64,000 nt of DNA, taken from NCBI GenBank assembly GCA_024426085.1, contig CP087973.1:186001-250000 (forward strand), read 5' to 3'. Position 1 is the stretch's first letter. The number at the start of each line of letters is the position of its first letter. This DNA comes from Rhizobium sp. RCAM05350 (GTDB taxonomy: Bacteria > Pseudomonadota > Alphaproteobacteria > Rhizobiales > Rhizobiaceae). The notes below the pieces were generated by a model. That model did not search any database, was not told the origin of the DNA, and saw nothing but the letters and a program-made list of their open reading frames with translations. Of this stretch, positions 47,113-54,979 are shown one piece after another. Both the position numbers and the translations under genes were made by a program.

Positions 47113-47193
47113 ATGATCATCTGCTGTGGCGAAGCGCTGATTGACATGCTGCCGCGCCAGACGACGGCGGGCGAAATGGCGTTCGCGCCCTAA
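47113..47193 (+). pseudogene. PfkB-family sugar kinase, first 26 codons only
   Basis: The frame reads MIICCGEALIDMLPRQTTAG then EMAFAP and stops at 47191-47193. This is the N-terminus of fructokinase/ribokinase-type PfkB proteins, which normally continue with a GGAxxN motif. Everything after AP is missing, and the following DNA belongs to a CorA fragment on the other strand. The kinase was thus cut by a rearrangement at about 47190. It is the expected last step of the polyol operon. Confidence 0.65.
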
Positions 47194-47218
47194 AGCCAGG
47201 TCGTGAGTCCGCATCCCT

Positions 47219-47479
47219 TCAGGGCGCTGGTTTTTTGCGGGCATTCCATCTGTAAATGTTCTGTCTAAAGCCAACCCACCTTTTGAACCGCTTGAACAAC
47301 ACCGCGCACATAGCGACGATGACGCCGAGCACCACGAAGTAGCCGTAGCGGGTATCGAACTCCCGCATATTCTGGAAGTTCATGCCACAGATGCCCGCGA
47401 TGGCGGTAGGCACTGCAAGAATTACCGCCCAAGCCGCGAGCTGCCTGGTGATCGTCCCCTGGCGCTGCTGCTCAAGCAA
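47219..47479 (-). pseudogene. CorA-type magnesium transporter, C-terminal fragment
   Basis: The 86-residue minus-strand frame begins QQRQGTITRQLAAWAVILAV and has the diagnostic GMN motif in AGICGMNFQNM, a second membrane segment YFVVLGVIVAMCAVLFKRF and a basic tail. These are the two C-terminal helices that form the pore of CorA pentamers. The large cytoplasmic N-terminal domain is absent and no normal start is seen, so it is a 3' fragment of the gene. Confidence 0.7.
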
Positions 47480-47672
47480 GTTGCTTGTTGTCGATTTTCA
47501 CTAGGAACCTAGCGGAAATCAACAAACTTCGATCTGTGATCATGGCCGGCATGGACTAGCGGCGGCTATTACCGACACCGCGAATTAGTCAGGCTTGGCG
47601 TATCGCCTGAATTCAAGTGGCGACGTTCTTAGCTTTCTTGGTTCGCGGTTCAGATCCGCCCAAGGCGGCCAT

Positions 47673-47795
47673 TCAGGTTGAACCACTCGGAAGGTTTCTG
47701 TCGGGGGCGAGCCCTATTGCGCCGAACCGCACCAGCGCGGTTTCGACTTCGGCGACTGCATCCAGAATGCCGGATTTGTAGGCGGCTGCCGACAT
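47673..47795 (-). pseudogene. Possible remnant of a NodT-like RND efflux outer-membrane protein
   Basis: The short minus-strand frame reads MSAAAYKSGILDAVAEVETAL and then VRFGAIGLAPDRN. The pattern AAxYxxxxLxAVxEVExAL is a repeating helix of NodT/OprM-type channels. There is no signal peptide, lipobox or barrel strand nearby, so at most it is a decayed piece. The stretch 47480-47672 shows nothing recognisable. Confidence 0.3.
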
Positions 47796-47873
47796 ATCGT
47801 AGGATGATGCGCGCTTCGCACTGCTGCGCGTCGTGAACCGCCATTGAAGAGCGGGAGGCCGACGGACCGGGGC

Positions 47874-48733
47874 CTAGAACTTGTAACCGACGATCAGCAT
47901 CGCCGACGGCTGCACGTCATCCTGCACGATCGGGCTGTCCTTCGTATCGCCGGTGAGGAAACCGACTCCTGCCTGACTGCGGATAACCCAGTGTTCCGTC
48001 GCCATGTATGTTACCGACGCCTCGATATCGAAGCGCTTGAGCCCCGCGCTTGCCTCATATTGCCGCAACCCTGATCGTGCAGACTGAGCAGCGGTTACCC
48101 CGAAGTAGCTCTCCATATGATTGTCGTCGGCAATTGTCGTGGAGGCGCCTGCAGAAAGGATAAAACGATCATAGTGATGGGAGACATTTGCTCCGACCTG
48201 ACCGACCAGACCGTCGCTGCCGCCGATCGTTTTGTCGACAGAAACGTAGAATTCTACCGGCCCCATTTCATACGCGAGCTGCGCTCCGACGACAACGCCA
48301 GCGTCGATGTCACCCAAACCTTTCAGGTGATCGGAATCATCCTCATCGCGCCCATCCCCCATACCGCCCTTCACCACGAACTTAAAACCATTGGACTTCA
48401 GCACATCGACTTCCAGCCCGCCCGGATCAATGGTGACGCGATCACCGAAGGTTGCGGAGATCATAGGAACGGGGACGAGTTCGAACTCGTCCGATCCTTC
48501 GAATTTCGGCCCATATATGGCTCCGGCGCCGACCATAACGTCCCAGTCGGAAAGCTTCTGGCGGATGCCACCGAACCTTCCCTTGTCGAAGTTCGATGTT
48601 GCGGGAATAGCGGCCTCTTCACCCTTTTAAGAGTCGGCGGCGCGTGCCTGGGTTAGGGGGCAAGCGACTACTGCGAGCCCCGCAGCTATGGCGGCACGCC
48701 GCGGGCGATTTAAAAGGCCTTGGTCAATGACAT
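47874..48733 (-). CDS. MipA/OmpV-family outer-membrane protein, frameshifts near the N-terminus
   Basis: The long frame from about 48536 begins MVGAGAIYGPKFEGSDEFEL and shows MipA/OmpV landmarks: VPVPMISATFGDRVTIDPGG, GDIDAGVVVGAQLAYEMGPV, GANVSHHYDRFILSAG and the C-terminal QPSAMLIVGYKF, which ends in Phe as outer-membrane barrels do. Upstream pieces in other frames give MSLTKAF and a signal peptide RRAAIAAGLAVVACPLTQARAAD; a T is missing near 48715 and one base is extra near 48625. ATG 48733 has AGGAG upstream. MipA binds murein hydrolases in E. coli; here it is an envelope protein of uncertain role. Confidence 0.8.
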
Positions 48734-48919
48734 TCGAATTGGCTCCTGGGTCCGATAGAGAGTTTCAACGCGTGCAAAGTGAAAGCCCGCCGCGCTGGTC
48801 TCTGCGCTCGCACTGTCCCAGACGAGGTCGTTAACTTGGGTTTTGTGATGTTAAGAAATGTTGCCCAGGTCGGATGCCGCTGACCTGCGGCTTAGACGGC
48901 TACATTTTGCGTTCACCCC

Positions 48920-48960
48920 GAACAGAACGAAACAAAATTGTGAGTGCAGAAAAGCACTCA
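48920..48960 (+). promoter_or_regulatory. Phased repeats plus a perfect small hairpin (weaker copy of the regulon element)
   Basis: GAACAGAACG and AAACAAAATT (48920-48939) are in the same 10-bp phase as the other sites. They are followed at once by TGAGTGC-AGAAAA-GCACTCA (48941-48960), an exact 7-bp hairpin. No good -10 hexamer lies 16 bases downstream, so this may be a regulatory RNA start or a degenerate copy. A GTG-started 41-codon frame follows at 48988. Confidence 0.35.
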
Positions 48961-48987
48961 CCGGCAGCAGTTCGCACAGTTTACCGC

Positions 48988-49113
48988 GTGAGTTCGCAGA
49001 GCAGTTGTGGGAGATCCGATGACACATATATGAAGGCAACCGATTGCCGGCAGGCCAGTCTGTTGCCCGGCTGTGCAGAAGACGATTTCCGACCCATGTC
49101 CTTGTGTGCGTGA
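48988..49113 (+). CDS. Hypothetical 41-residue peptide downstream of phased repeats
   Basis: GTG 48988 begins a frame VSSQSSCGRSDDTYMKATDC and ends MSLCA at 49113. It lies 48 bases after the repeat pair at 48920-48939, the same spacing as in the pseudo-receiver genes. No clear ribosome site is seen before the GTG, though ATG 49030 is also in frame. The product is Cys-rich (four Cys) and resembles nothing I know. Support is weak. Confidence 0.25.
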   Translation: MSSQSSCGRSDDTYMKATDCRQASLLPGCAEDDFRPMSLCA

Positions 49114-49131
49114 TCTTCCCGCAGGAGCGGC

Positions 49132-49476
49132 CTAGCGCCGTACGGCAACGAAGCAGGTACCCCGGAGGAACGACAGCTTTTCCAACGCAGATGGTCTGCG
49201 AGTTGCGCCGGTTTGCCGCCAATCGTCCAAGAGCGACTGAATGTCGATAATCGGCAGGTCCGAAAATTCCCGAATTCCGTCAATGCAGGAGGATATTGTG
49301 ATGATTGCAGTGTAGTGACCACGCCGTATCGTCGTCTCGAACTGCGCAAGGCTAGTGACGCTTACGGCTGCGAGACCCTCTGCGATCAAAGCGGTTTCGA
49401 GCAATGTGATGGTCTGTGTATCCGGCAGGTAGATACAAATTCGCCGAAGCGATGACAAGGCAACGAGATTAAACAT
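49132..49476 (-). CDS. Pseudo-receiver small protein 4
   Basis: The 114-residue minus-strand protein starts at ATG 49476 with AAGGAG at ideal spacing. It follows the family: RRICIYLPDTQTITLLETAL, IAEGLAAVSVTSLAQFETTI, YTAIITIS (no Asp at the phospho-acceptor position) and IREFSDLPIIDIQSLL. The C-terminal FDxxAFLxRI helix is replaced by ALEKLSFLRG. Function unknown. Its promoter has the clearest -10 (TATAAT) of the set. Confidence 0.68.
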   Translation of the reverse strand: MFNLVALSSLRRICIYLPDTQTITLLETALIAEGLAAVSVTSLAQFETTIRRGHYTAIITISSCIDGIREFSDLPIIDIQSLLDDWRQTGATRRPSALEKLSFLRGTCFVAVRR

Positions 49477-49521
49477 CGAGAGGCTCCTTCATTTCCGCAA
49501 TTATAAGTTTGGAAAATTGGG

Positions 49522-49551
49522 AGTGGCATTCGATTTTGTTTTGTTTTGTTT
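49522..49551 (-). promoter_or_regulatory. Triple 10-bp direct repeat with TATAAT, upstream of pseudo-receiver gene 4
   Basis: On the minus strand the decamers are AAACAAAACA, AAACAAAATC and GAATGCCACT (the last degenerate). Exactly 16 bases later is a perfect TATAAT (plus-strand 49500-49505), and the ATG is 23 bases further. The third repeat covers the -35 position, the layout of an activator-dependent promoter. Confidence 0.6.
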
Positions 49552-49711
49552 CGGTTTCCTAAGACGCCCTCGAACGGGAGGGCCGATTGGTCGCATTGGC
49601 AGGTCAGATATCCTTCCACCCGGGTCGGGCTTATGAGCGATAAATATATGGGACATCGGGTCCCGCCTAGTCGCTAGACTCGACAAATTGTAACGAGGGA
49701 AGCGGCGCCCG

Positions 49712-49741
49712 CAACAAAACCAAATAAAACGAAACACAATC
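49712..49741 (+). promoter_or_regulatory. Triple 10-bp direct repeat upstream of pseudo-receiver gene 5
   Basis: CAACAAAACC, AAATAAAACG and AAACACAATC stand in tandem. Sixteen bases after the third is TAGATT (49758-49763), a -10-like hexamer, and ATG 49791 is 27 bases further. It is back to back with the minus-strand promoter of family member 4, about 160 bases apart. Confidence 0.6.
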
Positions 49742-49790
49742 TTGCACCGGCAATAGCTAGATTTTCTTCATCCCGTATGAGGAACTCACC

Positions 49791-49997
49791 ATGTCTATCG
49801 AAACCATTCGCCCCAAGAAAATTCTTGTGTTTCTGCCCCACGCGGCGGCCAATGTGATTGTCACAAAACTGGCCGAGCGCGGGCATGAGTCCGTCGCAGT
49901 GTCGACCGTTCCGGAGGCTTTTGATGCACTCCGTTCGGATAATTATTCCTTCGCCATAATGAACCGCACCGGGTTTGCCGGAGGCTCCAACTCGTGA
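49791..49997 (+). CDS. Pseudo-receiver small protein 5, short (N-terminal half only)
   Basis: The 68-residue protein is the closest relative of family member 1: KKILVFLPHAAANVIVTKLA, ERGHESVAVSTVPEAFDALRSD and YSFAIMNRTG. Then it stops. In no frame does the C-terminal part (MPVVNLE, FDGKAFLERI) follow, so this copy is truncated, either naturally or by deletion. GAGGAACTC stands 6 bases before the ATG. The N-terminal motif is well conserved, so it may still fold. Confidence 0.6.
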   Translation: MSIETIRPKKILVFLPHAAANVIVTKLAERGHESVAVSTVPEAFDALRSDNYSFAIMNRTGFAGGSNS

Positions 49998-50012
49998 GAA
50001 AGTAGAGCCGAT

Positions 50013-50192
50013 ATGAGCAAGACGACCATGAAGCGTTCGATAACACCCGACGGGGAGCGGGTGCCGTTCCACGGTCTTGTGGCAAGGGTGGGACGTTCCC
50101 CTGGAACCAACCTCGGTCGCGATGCGGAGAGCAAGGTGTCGCGCCGAAAGACAGGCCTTCGAGACCAGGGGGCATCGCTCGATGCTACGTGA
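50013..50192 (+). CDS. Hypothetical 59-residue basic peptide
   Basis: A short frame, MSKTTMKRSITPDGERVPFH and GLVARVGRSPGTNLGRDAES, ends at 50192, shortly after pseudo-receiver 5. It is rich in Arg, Lys and Ser, has no signal peptide, and resembles nothing I know. No strong ribosome site precedes it (AGAGCCG only). Kept at low confidence as a possible partner of the gene before it. Confidence 0.25.
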   Translation: MSKTTMKRSITPDGERVPFHGLVARVGRSPGTNLGRDAESKVSRRKTGLRDQGASLDAT

Positions 50193-50204
50193 TCGGAAAA
50201 CGCT

Positions 50205-51184
50205 CTAGGCGCTGTCACGCATGATGCAGGTCCCCGAGAGCATGCGCGTTATGCCATCGTCGGTTGGCTTGACTGCTGGGTCGTCAATAAGACTGACCGC
50301 TTCCTGTACCATGCGTTCGACCGGCTGGCGGATCGTGGTCAGCTGGTAGGCGTTCCACGAGGCCATCGGGATGTCGTCGAACCCGACAACGGCAAGATCC
50401 TCGGGTATACGAATGCCACGTTGGCGGGCAACGTCGATCAGGGCTAGCGCCATGATATCGTTGCAGCAGAAGATGGCATCAGGTGGATTGCTCGCTGACA
50501 TTAGTTTTTCCCCCGCAAGATAGCCGAAGTGGTAATCGAACTCGCCCGATGCCTGCGCGTGGATAGTCAAGCCAGATTCCACGAGCACGTCATGAAAACC
50601 GCGCAAGCGCTCTGCATGTGTGGATGTGTTGGTAATGCCGCCGATAAACCCGATTTTGCGCCGGCCACGCTCTAAAAGGAGACGGCCGGCGTCGCGTCCG
50701 CCTTGGTAATTGTCGCAGGCAACGGCATTGATGCGTATGTCACGCTGCACCCGGTTCAGCAGCACGACCTTGATCTGGTGCTGTCGGCAGGCGCGGTCAT
50801 CCGCGAGGTAAGGTGAGCGGATGTGACGATTATGGCCGACGGGCGCGAAGCCAGGATCTGGTCGGTTGCGATGTCGACGTCGGCATGGGCCGGGAGCGCG
50901 TAGACGATCAACTGCCGACCGCTTTCCTGCAAGCTCCGCGCCAGCGTGTCCACAACCGTCGGATAGAAGGGGTTTAAGAGATCGCCGGAAACCAGTGTGA
51001 TGGTGCCCGCCGCGATAACATTGGCAGTGCGCCGGGCAGGGCTCACATAGCCGATCTCCTCGGCGGCGGCGAGAATGCGTTTTTTCTTTTCGGCTTCAAT
51101 AGGCGCACCCGGCGAAAAGGCGCGCGAGACGGCCGCAATCGAGACCCCCGCCGCATGGGCGACCTGCTTTGCCGTTGGCTTCAT
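50205..51184 (-). CDS. LacI-family regulator, frameshifted
   Basis: ATG 51184 gives [22 protein letters not shown], the LacI helix-turn-helix, then [20 protein letters not shown]. The core has [20 protein letters not shown], then after one lost C near 50805 [39 protein letters not shown] and [20 protein letters not shown], ending in [20 protein letters not shown]. About 326 residues. It is divergent from the HisD-like gene, and an AT-rich imperfect dyad lies between the two starts. Confidence 0.82.
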
Positions 51185-51278
51185 CGAGATGCTTTCATTG
51201 AAAATTTTTCACTACATTAATGAAAACTTGCAATCAAGCAGTAGCATCATATCTTTCGGCTCGAAAGGGAGAAGATCC

Positions 51279-52589
51279 ATGGCAATCACTTATCTCAAGC
51301 GCGGCAAGCCCGATGAGGCCCGATCCGAGGACGACGCCAAGGTGCGTGGGACGGTTGAAGGCATCCTCAAGGATATTGAAATTCGTGGCGACGCCGCCGT
51401 CCGTGAACTTTCGGAGAAGTTCGACAAATACACACCGGCATCTTTCCGTCTTTCAGATGGCGAAGTCGAAGCACTGATGAATCGTGTAGCGACGCGCGAC
51501 ATGGATGACATCAAGTTCGCTCAGGCGCAGGTCCGAAATTTCGCCCAGGCCCAGCGCGATTCCATGCTCGATATCGAGGTCGAGACGCTTCCCGGCGTCA
51601 TCCTCGGTCACCGAAACATCCCGGTTCAGTCAGTCGGCTGCTACGTGCCCGGCGGCAAGTTCCCGATGGTTGCGTCCGCTCACATGTCAGTGGCAACCGC
51701 ATCAGTTGCCGGCGTACCGCGCATCATCGCAGCCACCCCTCCATTTAAGGGAGAGCCAAACCCGGCCGTGATAGCGGCAATGAAGCTCGGCGGCGCCCAC
51801 GAAATCTATGTGATGGGCGGTATCCAGGCAATCGGCGCCATGGCAATCGGCACTGAAACGATCAAGCCCGTCGACATGCTCGTAGGTCCCGGCAACGCCT
51901 TTGTTGCCGAAGCCAAGCGGCAGCTCTACGGCCGTGTCGGCATCGACCTGTTCGCAGGCCCGACCGAAACCATGGTGATCGCCGATGACACCGTCGATGC
52001 CGAGATTTGCGCGACAGACCTGCTCGGCCAAGCTGAGCATGGCTACAATTCTCCAGCCGTGCTGCTTACCAACAGCCGAAAACTCGTGGACGACACGCTT
52101 GAAGAGATCGACCGACTCCTTGGCATACTGCCCACCGCCGACACCGCAGGGCGTAGCTGGGAGGATTATGGCGAAGTAATCGTGTGCGATACCCATGAGG
52201 AAATGCTCGACGTCGCCAATGACATCGCAAGCGAGCACGTTCAAGTCATGACCGATCGCGACGACTGGTACCTGGAACACATGCACAGCTACGGTGCCCT
52301 ATTCCTCGGAGCGCGTACCAATGTTGCCAATGGCGACAAGGTGATCGGCACGAACCACACGCTGCCGACCAAGAAAGCCGGTCGCTATACCGGTGGCCTC
52401 TGGGTCGGGAAATATCTCAAGACACACAGTTATCAGAGGGTGCTTACGGATGAAGCTGCCGCGACGATTGGGGCCTACGGCTCGCGCCTCTGCATCCTCG
52501 AGGGCTTCGTTGGCCATGCCGAACAGTGCAACGTGCGTGTCCGCCGTTATGGGGGACGAAACGTGGGCTACGGGCAAGCAGCGGAATGA
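51279..52589 (+). CDS. HisD-family NAD-dependent alcohol dehydrogenase (catabolic, histidinol-dehydrogenase-like)
   Basis: The 436-residue protein has [38 protein letters not shown], the metal-site region [34 protein letters not shown] and the C-terminal [17 protein letters not shown]. It lacks any histidine-operon neighbour. A LacI regulator, an SDR and transhydrogenase genes surround it. HisD-like paralogs of this sort in rhizobia oxidise diols, for example (R)-DHPS dehydrogenase HpsN. Which diol is used here is not clear. ATG 51279 follows AAGGGAG. The gene is intact. Confidence 0.82.
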   Translation: MAITYLKRGKPDEARSEDDAKVRGTVEGILKDIEIRGDAAVRELSEKFDKYTPASFRLSDGEVEALMNRVATRDMDDIKFAQAQVRNFAQAQRDSMLDIEVETLPGVILGHRNIPVQSVGCYVPGGKFPMVASAHMSVATASVAGVPRIIAATPPFKGEPNPAVIAAMKLGGAHEIYVMGGIQAIGAMAIGTETIKPVDMLVGPGNAFVAEAKRQLYGRVGIDLFAGPTETMVIADDTVDAEICATDLLGQAEHGYNSPAVLLTNSRKLVDDTLEEIDRLLGILPTADTAGRSWEDYGEVIVCDTHEEMLDVANDIASEHVQVMTDRDDWYLEHMHSYGALFLGARTNVANGDKVIGTNHTLPTKKAGRYTGGLWVGKYLKTHSYQRVLTDEAAATIGAYGSRLCILEGFVGHAEQCNVRVRRYGGRNVGYGQAAE

Positions 52590-53356
52590 CCTCCTCCGCC
52601 TTGCCACTTACTCCATCATTTCGGCTCGACGGCAAGACGGCGATTGTCGTCGGCGCGTCGTCGGGGATTGGCCAGGCGGCGGCCGTTGCCCTCGCCGAAG
52701 CGGGCGCTCAGGTCACTCTCGCAGCTCGCTCGATCGACAGGCTTGACCGGACAGTTGACGCGCTGCGGAAATGGGGTTGAGCGCGACCGCGCTCGTGTTG
52801 GATGTCCAGGACATCGAGGCAACAGAACGGATCATCGAAACCTGTCCGGTGTTCGACATCCTCGTCAATAGCGCGGGCCTTGCCCGCCATGGGCCGGCGC
52901 TCGAGACGACACTTGCCGACTTCGATACCGTGATGGGGATCAACGTCCGTGGCGCTTATTTCGTGACGCGTGCAGTAGCCAGAAAGTTGGTCGCGGCCAG
53001 ACGCACTGGATCCCTCATCAACATCTCCTCGCAAATGGCCCATGTCGGCGGCATCGATCGCGCGGTCTACTGCGCGACAAAGCACGCTGTTGAAGGTTTC
53101 ACAAAATCGATGGCAATCGAGTGGGGCAGGCACGGCATTCGTATCAACACTATTTGCCCGACCTTCATTAGGACGCCACTCGCCGAACAGACCTTTGCTA
53201 ATCCCGAACGTTCGTTGGATCGAGGAAAAGATCAAGCTCGGTCGGGTCGGCGAACTGGAGGATATTATGGGGCCCGTAACGTTTCTCGCCTCTGACGCCG
53301 CCGCGATGATCACTGGCTCCGCCCTCATGGTCGATGGCGGATGGACCGCCGACTGA
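52586..53356 (+). CDS. Short-chain dehydrogenase/reductase, two frameshifts
   Basis: The N-terminus from ATG 52586 (overlapping the HisD stop, AATGA) is [23 protein letters not shown]. After a missing A near 52768 comes [27 protein letters not shown], the catalytic segment [20 protein letters not shown] and [18 protein letters not shown]. After one extra T near 53209 it ends [20 protein letters not shown] and [11 protein letters not shown]. About 256 residues. It likely works with the HisD-like enzyme on successive oxidations of one polyol. Confidence 0.78.
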
Positions 53357-53378
53357 TCACATCAATAAGGACAAACAC

Positions 53379-54963
53379 ATGAAGATAGCCACACCGCGGG
53401 AGGTGTTCGTTGGCGAGGCGCGTGTCGCGATGACGCCGGACAGTGCCAAGCAGTTGCAGAAGCTGGGGTACGAATGTCTTGTCGAGGCGGGCGCCGGTCA
53501 GCTTGCAGGATTTTCGGACGACGCCTATCGGGCGGCCGGCGTTACAATCATCGATCTGCCAGAGGTCGTTTATGCTGAGGCTGACATCATCGCCAAGGTC
53601 CGGCCTCCCCAGGCCCCAGAGATTGGCCGCCTACGCCCAGGCCAGACGCTGATCTCGTTCTTCTATCCGGCACAAAACAAAGAATTGCTGGAACAGACGC
53701 GAGAGGCCGGGTCGAGCGTGATCGCGATGGACATGGTGCCGCGCGTTAGCCGAGCCCAGAAGATGGACGCGCTGTCGTCGATGGCCAATATCGCCGGCTA
53801 CAGGGCGGTGATCGAGGCAGGCGGCAACTTTGGCCGCTTCTTTACGGGCCAGATTACCGCCGCCGGCAAAGTGCCGCCGGCCAAGGTGCTGGTGATCGGT
53901 GCCGGTGTTGCCGGCCTTGCCGCGATCGGCACGGCGACCTCACTTGGCGCCATCACCTATGCGTTCGACGTGCGGCCGGAGGTGGCCGAGCAAATCGAGA
54001 GCATGGGCGCCGAGTTCGTCTATCTCGACTTCGCCGACGGTGAGCGGGCCGGCCAGCAGGATGGTGCGGCGACCGGCGGTTATGCCGCCCCGTCCTCGCC
54101 GGAATTCCGGGAGAAGCAACTGGCGAAGTTCCGCGAACTGGCGCCACAGATCGATATCGTCATCACTACGGCGCTGATCCCCGGCCGTGATGCACCGAAA
54201 CTTTGGCTCGAAGACATGGTCGCAGCGATGAAGCCGGGCTCCGTCGTCATCGACCTTGCGGCAGAGCGGGGCGGCAATTGCGACCTAACGGTTCCCGACC
54301 ATAAGATCGTCTCGGAAAATGGCGTCACCATCGTCGGCTATACCGACTTCCCAAGCCGAATGGCGGCACAGGCCTCGACGCTCTATGCGACGAACGTTCG
54401 CCATATGATCAGCGACCTGACGCCGGCCAAGGACGGTATCATCGTCCACAACATGGACGACGACGTCATTCGCGGTGCGACGGTGACGAAAGCCCGCGAG
54501 ATCACTTATCCGCCGCCGCCACCCAAGATCCAGGCGATCGCCGCGCAGAAGCCCAAGGAAAAGATGAAAGAGCTGACGCCGCAGGAGAAGCGGGCCAAGG
54601 AGGTCGCCATCTTCAAGGCGCAGACCAAGAGTCAGGGCATCCTGCTGTTCGTGGCGACAGCGCTCCTGCTGGTGGTGGGCGCTGTGGCACCGGCGAGCTT
54701 CATGAGCCATTTCGTGGTCTTCGTGCTCGCCTGCTTCGTCGGCTTCCAGGTGATCTGGAATGTCAGCCATTCTCTCCATACGCCGCTGATGGCGGTGACG
54801 AACGCCGTGTCCGGCATCGTCATCCTCGGCGCTGCTGCAGGTCGGTTCGGGCCACTGGCTCGTGGTGACCCTGGCCGCCCTGTCGGTGCTGGTCGCCACG
54901 ATCAACATTGTCGGCGGTTTCCTCGTGACACGCCGCATGCTCGCCATGTTCCAGAAGTCCTGA
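53379..54963 (+). CDS. pntA: NAD(P) transhydrogenase alpha subunit (fused PntAA-PntAB), frameshift near the C-terminus
   Basis: The cytoplasmic NAD-binding domain I has [40 protein letters not shown] and the Rossmann motif [20 protein letters not shown]. The membrane part (domain II alpha) follows directly: [20 protein letters not shown] and [16 protein letters not shown]. This is the single-chain alpha form. A break near 54836 (CG lost or a base gained) precedes the last helix, [20 protein letters not shown], and the stop at 54961-54963. The complex couples proton entry to NADPH formation. ATG 53379 follows AAGGAC. Confidence 0.86.
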
Positions 54964-54979
54964 GCCAGAGGCCACAATC

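Noticed and set aside
10153..49741. The 10-bp repeats as plasmid replication iterons.
   Set aside because: Only two to four copies per site, no rep gene nearby, and each main site sits at a fixed distance from a gene start.
51279..52589. Histidinol dehydrogenase of histidine biosynthesis.
   Set aside because: No other his gene is near. The gene sits between a LacI regulator and an SDR, and several rhizobial HisD paralogs are catabolic.
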